NCBI RefSeq assembly: GCF_003054285.1
Contig: NZ_QBKS01000001.1
Span: 1,612,001 to 1,676,000, forward strand
Source of the DNA: Litoreibacter ponti
GTDB taxonomy: Bacteria; Pseudomonadota; Alphaproteobacteria; Rhodobacterales; Rhodobacteraceae
Direction of reading: 5' to 3'
Length of the DNA stretch: 64,000 nt
Each line of letters opens with the position of its first letter. The stretch's first letter is position 1. The notes below the pieces were generated by a model. It saw only the letters and a program-made list of their open reading frames with translations. It had not been told where the DNA came from and searched no databases. Of this stretch, positions 1 through 10,653 are shown one piece after another. A program made the position numbers and the translations under genes.

Positions 1-201
1 GCCCCCGCCCAAGGCGATGAACAGGATCGACACGGCGGCAATGAACGGATGCACCGAGACCGGCGCAACGAAGACACCGACGGCGGCGGTGAACACCACC
101 AGCGACATCACCCGCGGCTTCAGAAGCGCCCAGTAATCACCAAGCTGCCCCTCGCCGGGAACGACGGTCTGTGTGCCGATATTTTGCGTAGCGTCGGTCA
201 T
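1..201 (-). CDS. ctaB: Protoheme IX farnesyltransferase (heme O synthase), N-terminal part only
   Basis: Heme O synthase joins a farnesyl group to protoheme in the inner membrane for aa3-type cytochrome oxidase. Only the first 67 codons lie in the window; the gene runs off the left edge. The visible part begins MTDATQNIGT, contains the family signature GDYWALLKPRVMSL (the conserved start of the first helix in UbiA/COX10 proteins), and continues into a hydrophobic stretch. The ATG is at 201-199. It lies 37 bases downstream of coxB in the same direction, the usual ctaC-ctaB order. Identification rests on the short conserved N-terminus plus context. Confidence 0.85.
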   Translation of the reverse strand, partial: MTDATQNIGTQTVVPGEGQLGDYWALLKPRVMSLVVFTAAVGVFVAPVSVHPFIAAVSILFIALGGG

Positions 202-211
202 TGGCTTGCAT

Positions 212-235
212 GGTGGGCCGAACGGCCCACCCTAC
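212..235 (-). repeat. REP-like palindrome of the GTAGGGTGGG...CCCACC type
   Basis: Read on the minus strand, GTAGGGTGGGCC is followed by a GTTC loop and GGCCCACC, an 8-bp perfect stem (212-219 with 224-231). It fills the short gap between the coxB stop and the ctaB start. A related element, GTAGGGTGGGT-GAA-ACCCACC, lies inside priA at 39003-39023. There is no T-tract, so it is not a classical terminator, though it could dampen read-through from coxB into ctaB. Confidence 0.55.
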
Positions 236-238
236 CCC

Positions 239-1135
239 TTACTTGGATGCGATCTGGATCGGCTGGGCGGTGCCCGCGTCGGCATATTCATCCGTCGCGC
301 GCTGCAGCCATGCCTCGTAGGCCTCTTCGCTGACCACCTTCACGGTGATCGGCATGTAGGCATGGGCCTGACCGCACAGCTCGGAGCACTGACCGAAATA
401 GATGCCTTCCTGCTCGGGCTTGAACCACAGCGCGGCAAGGCGACCCGGCACGGCATCCTGCTTCACCCCGAAGGAGGGGATCGTCCAGGAGTGGATTACG
501 TCGGCGCCGGTCACCTGGATCACGATGGTCTTGCCTACGGGCACGACCACGGCGGTGTCGGTCGCCAGCAGGAATTCCTCGTCGGAATAGCCAGCCTCTT
601 GCAGCTGTGCGGACACGTCCGGGGTCAGGCGGTTTTCGCCCGCGCCGATCATGAAGCTGTCAAAGGCGAAGCCCTCGTCGACATACTCGTAGCCCCAGTA
701 CCACTGGTAGCCGGTGGCTTTGATCACCACGTCGCCTTCGGGGATGCGCTGCTGCTTGAACAGCACCGGGACCGAGAAGGCGCCGATCAAGACCAGGATG
801 ACCACGGGGACCATCGTCCAGGCCACTTCGAGCGTGGAATGGTGGGTGAAGGTCGCGGGCGTCGCGTTGCGCTTCTGATGGAAGCGATACATGCACCACA
901 CCAGCAGCGCGGTCACAAAAAGGGTGATCAGGGTGATGATCACCAGCACGAAGTTGTCGAGCCAGTGGATGTCGCGGGCCAGCTCAGTGACGGCGGGCTG
1001 GAAGTTGAGGCCGTCGTCGACCGGGGCGCCGATGATCTCCAGATCGCCCAGGGGGCGGTCCAGGGCGGACTGCGCCCAAACGCTGCCCGCGGCCGTCAGA
1101 GAACCGATTCCGGCAAGAAGTTTCGCAAATTTCAT
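239..1135 (-). CDS. coxB: Cytochrome c oxidase subunit II, 298 aa
   Basis: Subunit II of aa3 oxidase receives electrons from cytochrome c at its binuclear CuA centre. The start chosen gives MKFAKLLAGIGSLTAAGSVWAQ, a clear signal peptide; an in-frame ATG ten codons upstream would spoil it. Two transmembrane helices follow (about residues 62-84 and 106-126), then the periplasmic cupredoxin domain. The CuA ligands are all present: H215 (HSW), C250, C254, H258 and M261 in the CSELCGQAHAYM motif, with E252 between the cysteines. Length and order are normal. It is divergent from tldD across a 165-base gap and followed by ctaB. Confidence 0.96.
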   Translation of the reverse strand: MKFAKLLAGIGSLTAAGSVWAQSALDRPLGDLEIIGAPVDDGLNFQPAVTELARDIHWLDNFVLVIITLITLFVTALLVWCMYRFHQKRNATPATFTHHSTLEVAWTMVPVVILVLIGAFSVPVLFKQQRIPEGDVVIKATGYQWYWGYEYVDEGFAFDSFMIGAGENRLTPDVSAQLQEAGYSDEEFLLATDTAVVVPVGKTIVIQVTGADVIHSWTIPSFGVKQDAVPGRLAALWFKPEQEGIYFGQCSELCGQAHAYMPITVKVVSEEAYEAWLQRATDEYADAGTAQPIQIASK

Positions 1136-1300
1136 CTGTCGTTTCCCGTTTATTCCCAGGGCCATGCTGTTCGGGCATGCGGGTCCCTGCTTGCGTCTTT
1201 GTCGCGAGAAACCATATTACGCAGTCAGGAGCAAGCGCCGAGGCGGGCAGAGCGATACCATGCCGCAGGCGCGTTTTTCGCCATATCAAAGGAATCACCG

Positions 1301-2731
<1,431 letters not shown>

Positions 2732-2953
2732 GCCGCGAGTCGCCACGACGGGAAGGCTCAGTTAACCAAAACGTTCCTCGCTATTTTGGGGGAGGTCCGG
2801 TCAGGTGCCGCCATTGGGTCGTACCGGCTGGACCTTTATTTTTCCTATTATCTTCAGACGGGTAGCGAAAAAATGTCGAATAATTATATCTGTTCACACT
2901 CTCTTAACTCCGCCGGGGCCACAACGTAGTCACTGTTCAGACGGAGCGACGAG

Positions 2954-4084
2954 ATGGCCAGCGACCTGCTGTCTACCCCACCCCCCCTCGCACCCCCAAG
3001 ACGTCAGGGCGAAATTGCCTCTTGGCTCCGTCTGATCAGGTCCCGCCGCGTTGGCCCCACCACATTTCACCGCCTCATGGCCGAGCACGGCTCTGCCGAC
3101 GCTGCACTCGACGCGCTGCCCGCGATTGCCGAGGCCGCTGGCGTGCAGCGCTATCTCGTCTGCCCCTTGGAGGTCGCCGAGCGGGAGCTTGAGGCGGGCG
3201 CGCAAATCGGCGCACGGCTTTTGTGTTTCGGCACGCCGGATTACCCCCGCGCCCTGATGGATCTGCCCGACGCGCCACCGGTGCTGTGGGCCCTGGGCGA
3301 TACGTCCCTGCTGCACCGGCCCTGCATCGGCCTGGTCGGCGCCCGCAATGCCTCGTCGTTGGGCAGCCGGATGGCGCAATCGCTTGCCGCCAAGCTTGGC
3401 GAGGCGGGTCATGTGATCGTCTCCGGCCTTGCCCGCGGGATCGATGCCGCCGCGCATATCGCGGCGCTCGAGACCGGCACCATCGCCGTGCAGGCCGGCG
3501 GTCTGGACACGGTCTATCCCAAGGAAAACATGACCTTGCACGAGCAGATCGCGATCCGGGGCCTGCGCCTGTCGGAGCGCGCGCTAGGCCTGCAACCGCA
3601 GGCGCGCGACTTCCCGCGGCGCAACAGGATCATCTCCGGACTGTCCCAGGCGCTGGTGGTGGTGGAGGCCGCCGCCAAGTCCGGCTCGCTCATCACCGCG
3701 CGCAACGCGCTCGACCAGGGGCGCGACGTGATGGCGGTGCCTGGACATCCCTTTGACGCGCGAGCGGCCGGGTGCAATATGCTGATCCGCGACGGCGCAC
3801 AGCTGGTGCGCTCCGCGCGCGATGTGATTGAGGCGCTGGAGCGGCCGAGCACCCCCGTGGCCGCGCCGAGCCCCGCCGCCCCGCCGCGTGCAACACCCGT
3901 GCATAGCCACGGCCCGGCCCATGCCGAAATCCTCGGCCTGCTTGGCCCTACGCCAATCCCGGAGGATCAGTTGATCCGTGACCTGAAGGCGACCGCGGGC
4001 GCGGTGGCCCCGCATCTGACGGCGTTGGAGCTGGAGGGCAAGATCACCCGCGACGCGGGCGGGATGCTGTCGCGGGTGGTGTGA
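2954..4084 (+). CDS. dprA: DNA-processing protein DprA, 376 aa
   Basis: DprA (Smf) binds incoming single-stranded DNA and loads RecA during natural transformation. The Rossmann-like core shows GLVGARNASSLGSRMAQSL (about residues 124-142), SGLARGIDAAAH, and the conserved DFPRRNRIISGLS segment. A C-terminal winged-helix domain (about residues 310-376, HAEILGLLGPTPIPEDQLIRDL) matches the DprA C-terminal domain. The proline-rich stretch around residue 300 is the interdomain linker. The 220-base upstream gap is unusually A/T-rich for this window and probably holds its promoter. It is convergent with the EamA gene, 16 bases apart. Confidence 0.95.
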   Translation: MASDLLSTPPPLAPPRRQGEIASWLRLIRSRRVGPTTFHRLMAEHGSADAALDALPAIAEAAGVQRYLVCPLEVAERELEAGAQIGARLLCFGTPDYPRALMDLPDAPPVLWALGDTSLLHRPCIGLVGARNASSLGSRMAQSLAAKLGEAGHVIVSGLARGIDAAAHIAALETGTIAVQAGGLDTVYPKENMTLHEQIAIRGLRLSERALGLQPQARDFPRRNRIISGLSQALVVVEAAAKSGSLITARNALDQGRDVMAVPGHPFDARAAGCNMLIRDGAQLVRSARDVIEALERPSTPVAAPSPAAPPRATPVHSHGPAHAEILGLLGPTPIPEDQLIRDLKATAGAVAPHLTALELEGKITRDAGGMLSRVV

Positions 4085-4100
4085 GCGACGCCAAATTGGC

Positions 4101-4931
4101 TTAGGATTTCGGGCGCAGGGCCAGTGCCACACCGCCCAAGACCAGCACACTGGCGACGGCGAAGCGGAGGGTGAGCGCCTCGCCCAGAAACAGCATGCCG
4201 CCCGCGAGGGCGATGACAGGCACGGTCAATTGCGCGGTCGCGGCGATGGTTGTGGGCAGCTGCGGCAGCACCCGGTACCACAGCGCATATCCCAGCGCGG
4301 AGCTGATCGCACCAGAGGTGATCGCGGCGGCGTAGCCCGTCACATTTCCCGAAGGTAGGCCGGTGAAAAGGACCAGCGGTAGAAGGGCGATGGCCGCAAA
4401 GCGGAAATTGTACTCGGTGCGCACCAGAGGTTGGGCCGCGCCCTTGCCCAGCAGCGTGTAGACGCCCCAGCCGATCCCAGCCGCGGCCATCAAAGCCCCG
4501 CCCAGAAGATCAGGTGCAGCGTTGCCTGCGGGCCAGAGCAGTGCGGCCAGCCCCGCAAACGCCACGAAGCAGCCGAAATAGCGCAACACCGGGATGGCCT
4601 CCCGCGCGCGCAGTGCGGCGGCGAACATCGTGATCTGCACCACGCCGAACAAAATCAGCGCACCGACGCCCGCGTCGAGCGACGCATAGGCGAGCGAGAA
4701 GCCCAGCATGTAGACCAGCAGCGCCGCCGTGCCCGCGAGGCTGCCGCGCTCGGACGTGGCTGCGGGCGCGCGCAGGCGCACCAGCGCCAGCAACATCACC
4801 GCCCCCGCCCATGTGCGCAGCATGGCGAAGTCCAGCGGGGCCATGTCGCCCCGGGCCACACCCAGCTTGTTCAGGACGGAGTTGGCGGCAAAGGCCACCA
4901 TGGTGAGGGCGGTGAGCAGGAACAGGCGCAT
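4101..4931 (-). CDS. EamA/DMT family transporter, 276 aa
   Basis: This is an inner-membrane drug/metabolite transporter superfamily protein with two EamA repeats and about ten hydrophobic helices. It begins MRLFLLTALTMVAFAANSVLNKLGVA, the usual first helix with a conserved N-x-V-x-x-K pattern. The second repeat ends with TIAATAQLTVPVIALAGGMLFLGEAL, matching the EamA consensus of sampling pro- and glycine residues followed by GE. The substrate cannot be deduced. It is a single gene, convergent with dprA and divergent from the DUF2306 gene. Confidence 0.85.
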   Translation of the reverse strand: MRLFLLTALTMVAFAANSVLNKLGVARGDMAPLDFAMLRTWAGAVMLLALVRLRAPAATSERGSLAGTAALLVYMLGFSLAYASLDAGVGALILFGVVQITMFAAALRAREAIPVLRYFGCFVAFAGLAALLWPAGNAAPDLLGGALMAAAGIGWGVYTLLGKGAAQPLVRTEYNFRFAAIALLPLVLFTGLPSGNVTGYAAAITSGAISSALGYALWYRVLPQLPTTIAATAQLTVPVIALAGGMLFLGEALTLRFAVASVLVLGGVALALRPKS

Positions 4932-5016
4932 GGGCGCGGATTAGGGCGAAACCGGCGGAATTGACAGACACATTTCCGGCAGGCAGCATGATCGCACCCA
5001 AGGAAAGCCCCCCGTG

Positions 5017-5511
5017 ATGAGCCGAAGGCTAGAGCTGATTGCCGAGATGACCCCCGCGATCTGGGTGCATCTGATCTGCGTGGTCGCGGCGCTGATCCTG
5101 GGTGCGTTCGTGTTGTGGCGGCGCAAGGGCGACGCCCGGCACCGCATGTTGGGGCGCATTTGGGTGGGCTTGATGGCCGTGGGGGCGCTCAGCTCTTTTG
5201 CGATCCGCGAAATCAACCCGGGCGGGTTCAGCCCGATCCATTTGCTGTCCGTCTACACCCTGTGCTCTCTGGTGCTGGGCGTTCTGGCGGTGCGAGCGCG
5301 GCCAGCGCGCGTGCGCGCGCATCAGAATTTCATGCGCTCGCTTTATGCGAGCGGCCTGTTGATCGCCGGGGCGTTTACCTTTTTGCCCCAGAGACTGCTG
5401 GGGCGGCTCACCTTTGGGGAGTGGATTCCGGCGATCAATTACGGGGTCGTGGCGGTGATGGCGGGGATCGGGACGATTATACTGGTCCGGGTGATGCGCG
5501 CGGAAAGGTAG
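5017..5511 (+). CDS. DUF2306 family membrane protein, about 164 aa
   Basis: This is a small multi-spanning membrane protein of unknown function resembling the DUF2306 family. Four hydrophobic segments are visible, starting with IWVHLICVVAALILGAFVLW. The connecting segment RRKGDARHRMLGRIWVGLM and the phrase FSPIHLLSVYTL (a histidine in a helix start) are typical. The ribosome site AAGGAAAG at 5000-5007 suits either the GTG at 5014 or the ATG at 5017; a later ATG at 5047 is also possible. A strong hairpin terminator follows 16 bases after the stop. Confidence 0.7.
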   Translation: MSRRLELIAEMTPAIWVHLICVVAALILGAFVLWRRKGDARHRMLGRIWVGLMAVGALSSFAIREINPGGFSPIHLLSVYTLCSLVLGVLAVRARPARVRAHQNFMRSLYASGLLIAGAFTFLPQRLLGRLTFGEWIPAINYGVVAVMAGIGTIILVRVMRAER

Positions 5512-5527
5512 CACGCACAGACAGAAA

Positions 5528-5554
5528 AAGGGCCGCCCGGATGGAGCGGCCCTT
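5528..5554. terminator. Bidirectional intrinsic terminator between DUF2306 gene and groL
   Basis: Perfect 9-bp stem, AAGGGCCGC (5528-5536) with GCGGCCCTT (5546-5554), and a 9-base loop. A T-rich run (CTTTATTT) follows on the plus strand, and an A-run precedes it (giving TTTTTCTG on the minus strand). It can therefore stop transcription from both the DUF2306 gene and the converging groESL operon. Confidence 0.85.
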
Positions 5555-5583
5555 CTTTATTTGATCAGACGGCGTGGGCTCTC

Positions 5584-5637
5584 GGTGATCTGCGATCACC
5601 TGTTGCCAGACGCGTTTCCTGTGCAGGAAAGCGCGTC

Positions 5638-5638
<1 letters not shown>
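5584..5638. repeat. Two adjacent inverted repeats at the groL 3' end
   Basis: The first is GGTGATC-TGC-GATCACC (5584-5600). The second pairs AGACGCGTTTCCTG (5608-5621) with CAGGAAA and CGCGTCT (5624-5638), with one bulged G; it runs into the groL stop codon. Neither has a T-tract. A cluster of hairpins starting at a stop codon resembles the arrays at 9769-9862 and 53967-54062, although sequences and spacing differ. It may protect the groESL mRNA 3' end; that role is inferred. Confidence 0.6.
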
Positions 5639-7284
<1,646 letters not shown>

Positions 7285-7331
7285 TAGAGTAGCTCCTTAG
7301 AATTTCGATTTGTTTCGAGGGGGTGAGCGAC

Positions 7332-7619
7332 TTAGGACAGGATGCCCAGGATGTCGCTCTCTTTCATGATCAGCAGCTCTTCGCCGTCGATGGTGACTTC
7401 GGTGCCGGACCACTTGCCGAACAGGATGCGGTCGCCGGTCTTGACGGCCATCTCGATCAGCTCGCCGCTGTCTTTGCGTGCGCCTTCGCCTGCTGCGACG
7501 ATCTCGCCCTCTGCGGGCTTCTCTTTCGCGCTGTCGGGGATGATCAGCCCACCAGCGGTTTTCTCTTCGCCTTCGGTGCGGCGAACCAGGACACGGTCGT
7601 GTAGCGGTTTCAATGCCAT
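7332..7619 (-). CDS. groS: Co-chaperonin GroES, 95 aa
   Basis: GroES is the heptameric lid of the GroEL chamber. The sequence MALKPLHDRVLVRRTEGEEKTAGGLIIPDSAKEKP shows the classic N-terminal strand and the mobile loop (about residues 17-32, EEKTAGGLIIPD) that contacts GroEL. It also shows the GDRILFGKWSGTEV motif and the terminal MKESDILGI segment. Length is typical. It is the first gene of the operon, with a leader of about 80 bases that contains the CIRCE hairpin, so HrcA should repress it and heat should release it. Confidence 0.99.
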   Translation of the reverse strand: MALKPLHDRVLVRRTEGEEKTAGGLIIPDSAKEKPAEGEIVAAGEGARKDSGELIEMAVKTGDRILFGKWSGTEVTIDGEELLIMKESDILGILS

Positions 7620-7674
7620 TGGTTTTGGTGCTCCCTAGCTTCCAAATTTCCAGTTCAGCCCCGCGATGGGGGCA

Positions 7675-7701
7675 TTAGCACTCACATGGCGCGAGTGCTA
7701 A
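7675..7701 (-). promoter_or_regulatory. CIRCE operator (HrcA binding site) upstream of groES
   Basis: TTAGCACTC (7675-7683), nine bases, then GAGTGCTAA (7693-7701). This is an exact match to the CIRCE consensus of 9-9-9 with perfect arms. It lies just downstream of the predicted -10 box, where HrcA would block initiation, and can form a hairpin in the groES leader. hrcA itself is not in the window. Confidence 0.97.
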
Positions 7702-7708
7702 CGTTGCG

Positions 7709-7737
7709 TAGCTAAGGAGCGGGCGGGGGCGAGTCAA
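7709..7737 (-). promoter_or_regulatory. Predicted sigma-70 type promoter of groESL
   Basis: On the minus strand, TTGACT (7737-7732), a 17-base spacer, then TAGCTA (7714-7709). The start point would fall about 7702, directly at the CIRCE element, giving an untranslated leader of about 80 bases. Box quality and spacing are good; no start-site data are available. Confidence 0.7.
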
Positions 7738-7779
7738 CCGCTGGTGTGTGAAAAATTTATCCCGCGCTTCCACGAAATG

Positions 7780-7803
7780 AGAGGGCCCACACGGGCCCCC
7801 TCT
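7780..7803 (-). terminator. Hairpin downstream of the haloperoxidase gene
   Basis: AGAGGGCCC (7780-7788) pairs with GGGCCCCCTCT (7793-7803), with two bulged C residues and an ACAC loop. It lies about 20 bases after the stop of the minus-strand haloperoxidase gene. The following bases (CATTTCG) are only weakly T-rich, so termination strength is uncertain. Confidence 0.5.
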
Positions 7804-7824
7804 GGCTGCTCAGGATCGACGGGG

Positions 7825-9600
7825 TCACTTGCCGCCGATGCGCACAAGATCGCCGTCGAAGGTCGGCACCGACAGGACGAAATCGTCGGTCGGGTAGCAC
7901 AGCGCCTGCTCCTGCAACATGCCGATGGCGATCTCCTCGCCCATGCGCAGGCTGTCGTAGTAGTCGGAATAGTAGTGCACCCCGGCCATGTTGCGCCCGA
8001 TGGAGACGTTGGCGGCCAGCTTGTTCAGCTCGCCCTCCAGCGTCAGCGGGCATTCTGCGCGGCGCTTGTCGAGCGTCTTGCCCTTCTCGACCGCCTCGAA
8101 GTAGCACGGGTCCTCGATCCGGCGGTAGAAGCCGATCTTGCCCTTCCGGCAGCCCTCATCGGCATTGGCCCCCATAACGGTGCCGGTATCGAAGAACGCC
8201 TTGACAATGGTCACGCAGGCCCCCGCCACGGTGGCATGCCCCGCCCCGTAGGTCGGATGCATGGGCGAGCCTTCGCGGAAGGCCATGGGCAGCAGCAGGT
8301 TGCCCCCGGGCAGCGCCGGATCGGCCGGGTTGGCGCTGTCGATGGCGCTGAGCGTGGGCACCATGCGGTCGCGCATGCTGGAGAACGCCCCGCAGGTCGA
8401 CGGGTGCGCGCTGTCGATCTCGCACGCCCGCGCCAACCGACCCGCCAGCGCCTCTGGCCGCAGCCGCAGGTGGTTGTTGAACTTCTGGTAGCGCACGGCC
8501 TTGAGCGCCCGCGTCGCCACCTCGGTGACCAGGGTCAGGATCTGCGGCCCGCCGTACAGCGCAAAGCCGCCCGCGTTCTGCTTGATCCCGGCCGCGCCGG
8601 AGAGCGGGTTGAACATGTCGCGCATCCCTGACAGCTTCGCAAAGCCGGGGTCGAACGGCGTGCCCATGCCCAGAAGGATCAGCGTGGCGTTCAGATAGGC
8701 CTGATAGAGCGCGTCGAAATGCACGTAGGTCGCCAGATCACGCGGCCGGTGGATGAAGCACCGCTCGCCGTCAAGCGTCTGCCCGGACCCGCATCCGTTC
8801 ACATCGAAGCCCTTCTGGACGTCGAGCCAGTCCTGCCAGTTGGTCATGTGGTCGTCGCCATCCTTGGCGCGCAGCACCCGCTGGTCGATCCGCTGACCGC
8901 CATAGCTGATATAGCCGTCCCCCACATCGATGCTGCCCGCCTGATCGCACGACCCGATCCACAGGAACTGCGACAGGTAAGGCCCGTGCTCGACCCCCAC
9001 CCCCGAGCCGCGAAACACGGTCTGGCGGGTCAGCTGCCCGCCTTCATTGGTGCGCGGGCGGCCGGGGAAGCCGTCCTTGGCGTAGTCCATCGCATTGAGG
9101 CGGCTGACCGCATCATTCACGTCGCCCGAGCCGGGCCCGCCGTTTTGATCGAAGCTCAGAAGTGGCGTATCGCGCAAAAGCGCCAGCTCATAGACCTCCG
9201 CCAACTCGAAATCGAGCTCGGACGAGCCCATCGCGGGGGCGGGCGGCATGGTGACGGCCTGCGCGTCGGGGCCCTGCAGATCATAGGCGCTACCGGCGGT
9301 CGGGGCCTCCCACCTGCGGCGACCGCGCTTCGGGTCCTGCGGAACCGGCACGCGCGACGTGAAGGCCTCGATATAGCCCTCGTCAATGGCGCCGCGAAAC
9401 GCCTCGAAATGCGTGGGGTCGGACACAAGGCCAGTGGCCACGTCGTGGCACAGGCCCTTGGTGAAAGTCAGCGCGTAGCACGCGCTCGAAAACCGCGTCT
9501 CGTCGCCATTGGCAGCATGGGTCGGGTGCGGGCGGCTATGGGCCAGATCAGCGGCCTCGATGCGCACGCGGTGGGCGTTGGATTGTCTATCTTTGGGCAT
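7825..9600 (-). CDS. Vanadium-dependent haloperoxidase family protein, 591 aa
   Basis: Such enzymes use vanadate and hydrogen peroxide to oxidise halides (chloride, bromide or iodide). Three blocks of the vanadate site are visible. These are KFNNHLRLRP (about residues 372-381, the K...RP block); SPMHPTYGAGHATVAGA, containing the GH pair with H455 as the likely acid-base histidine (the family norm is PSGH, here GAGH); and GRNMAGVHYYSD, with R536 and H542, the histidine expected to bind vanadium. The start at 9600 is preceded by GGAG at good spacing; an upstream in-frame ATG adds 16 residues without a ribosome site. No signal peptide is obvious. Halide specificity cannot be read. It is a single gene whose 5' side faces the palindrome array at 9769-9862. 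Confidence 0.88.
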   Translation of the reverse strand: MPKDRQSNAHRVRIEAADLAHSRPHPTHAANGDETRFSSACYALTFTKGLCHDVATGLVSDPTHFEAFRGAIDEGYIEAFTSRVPVPQDPKRGRRRWEAPTAGSAYDLQGPDAQAVTMPPAPAMGSSELDFELAEVYELALLRDTPLLSFDQNGGPGSGDVNDAVSRLNAMDYAKDGFPGRPRTNEGGQLTRQTVFRGSGVGVEHGPYLSQFLWIGSCDQAGSIDVGDGYISYGGQRIDQRVLRAKDGDDHMTNWQDWLDVQKGFDVNGCGSGQTLDGERCFIHRPRDLATYVHFDALYQAYLNATLILLGMGTPFDPGFAKLSGMRDMFNPLSGAAGIKQNAGGFALYGGPQILTLVTEVATRALKAVRYQKFNNHLRLRPEALAGRLARACEIDSAHPSTCGAFSSMRDRMVPTLSAIDSANPADPALPGGNLLLPMAFREGSPMHPTYGAGHATVAGACVTIVKAFFDTGTVMGANADEGCRKGKIGFYRRIEDPCYFEAVEKGKTLDKRRAECPLTLEGELNKLAANVSIGRNMAGVHYYSDYYDSLRMGEEIAIGMLQEQALCYPTDDFVLSVPTFDGDLVRIGGK

Positions 9601-9768
9601 GTCAAATCTCCAAAATGGTGTGAACTTTTGTCGAAATTGTCGTGCCATGAGTGTGCGGGGCGGGGTGCGGAGCGGCCAAGGCCGCCTGCGTGAGAAGCGC
9701 GCGCACAGACCGTGAAGAGCGTGGGAAATAAGGGTGATTTGGTGTGAAACAGCTCAAGTCAGGCGATC

Positions 9769-9862
9769 AAGGCCGTTCGAACGGCCTTTCTTCACGCGCA
9801 TTGCAATGCGCGTGCAAAGCGTCTTGCAAGACGCTTTCACAAAGCCGCATCGATGCGGCTTT
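9769..9862. repeat. Array of four 20-22 bp perfect palindromes
   Basis: Four perfect palindromes lie at 9769-9788, 9793-9814, 9816-9837 and 9841-9862. Their centres are TTCGAA, TTGCAA, TTGCAA and ATCGAT, and their start-to-start spacing is 24, 23 and 25 bases. Arms are AAGGCCG, CACGCGCA, AAAGCGTC and AAAGCCGC. The fourth ends seven bases from the stop of the minus-strand DUF2161 gene, so in that gene's direction the array is its 3' untranslated region. A second array with the same order of centres follows the Hint gene at 53967-54062. The family is not recognised; it is not CRISPR (no constant repeat, no spacers). Confidence 0.9.
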
Positions 9863-9869
9863 CCCGCCT

Positions 9870-10535
9870 CTAAAGCGCGTCTTTATAATCGCCCAACGCC
9901 GCGACCCCTTTCGGCGTCAGGCCGTAATGGCCCTTTTCGACCCGCTCGAACCAGCCGTAGTGATCCGCCGCCATGATCCGCGTGGCCGTCGGCACCTCCG
10001 CGGCCTTTGCCACCGCCGCCCCCTTTGAGACGCCCTGCGCCGCCAGATGGCGCGCGCATTTCAGCGCGTCCTGGCGGTAGGCGGTGATCAGTCCGGCCCG
10101 GGTCTGCCCGCCCGCATTCGGATCGCCCACCCGGCGGGCGAACTCGCGCAACAGCCGCCCCTTGCGCATCTTAGATTTCCGCGGGGCATAGGGCGCGGGG
10201 TCGACATGGACCTGGACCAGCCCGTCACGCAATCGCACGGTGATCAGCCCCAGACCCAGCCTGCGGCAGAGCGCGGTGTTGTCCTTGATCGCCTTGAGAA
10301 ACGGCTTGCCCGGCTTGTGCGGCACGGCGACATAGACATCATCGCAGATCGCTTGCCGGGCAACGCCCTGGTGGAACAGGCTCAATGAGAAGACCGCCTT
10401 CAGCTCCACGATAACCGGGTCATCGCCCGCGCGGCAGCCCACGACATCGCAGGCCCCGATCTCCGATTTCACCTCGTAGCCCTGCCCTTCGAGGAAGGAT
10501 TTCACGGCGGGGTATAGCTCGACCTCTTTCACCAT
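9870..10535 (-). CDS. DUF2161 family protein, putative PD-(D/E)XK nuclease fold, 221 aa
   Basis: The protein resembles DUF2161, predicted phosphodiesterases of the PD-(D/E)XK fold with no known role. The putative active-site string is GACDVVGCRAGDDPVIVELKAVFS: an Asp followed by E-L-K (E-x-K). Next comes a helix with FHQGVARQAICDDVYVAVP. The C-terminal third looks like a winged helix (PTATRIMAADHYGWFERVEKGHYGLTPKG). The start MVKEVELYPAVKSFLEGQG fits the family N-terminus; the open frame continues 67 codons further upstream, where it would overlap the neighbouring gene's leader. It is divergent from the asparagine-synthetase-like gene and is followed directly by the palindrome array. Confidence 0.75.
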   Translation of the reverse strand: MVKEVELYPAVKSFLEGQGYEVKSEIGACDVVGCRAGDDPVIVELKAVFSLSLFHQGVARQAICDDVYVAVPHKPGKPFLKAIKDNTALCRRLGLGLITVRLRDGLVQVHVDPAPYAPRKSKMRKGRLLREFARRVGDPNAGGQTRAGLITAYRQDALKCARHLAAQGVSKGAAVAKAAEVPTATRIMAADHYGWFERVEKGHYGLTPKGVAALGDYKDAL

Positions 10536-10653
10536 GGGCGTGACGATAGGGGCGTGCGCCCCGCGCAACAAGCTCTCGCCAAACGGCCTCGCGATGGTGT
10601 AGCCTGGGATCAACATACGAGCAGACATAGAGCCCCTGAAGGAGCCGTCGCCC

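Noticed and set aside
173..1300. N-terminal extension of TldD through the coxB region
   Set aside because: The frame is open but antisense to a clear coxB; TldD similarity starts at the ATG at 1301.
9769..9862. Possible CRISPR array
   Set aside because: Units are self-palindromic with different sequences, one to four bases apart, with no constant repeat, no 30-40 base spacers and no cas genes.
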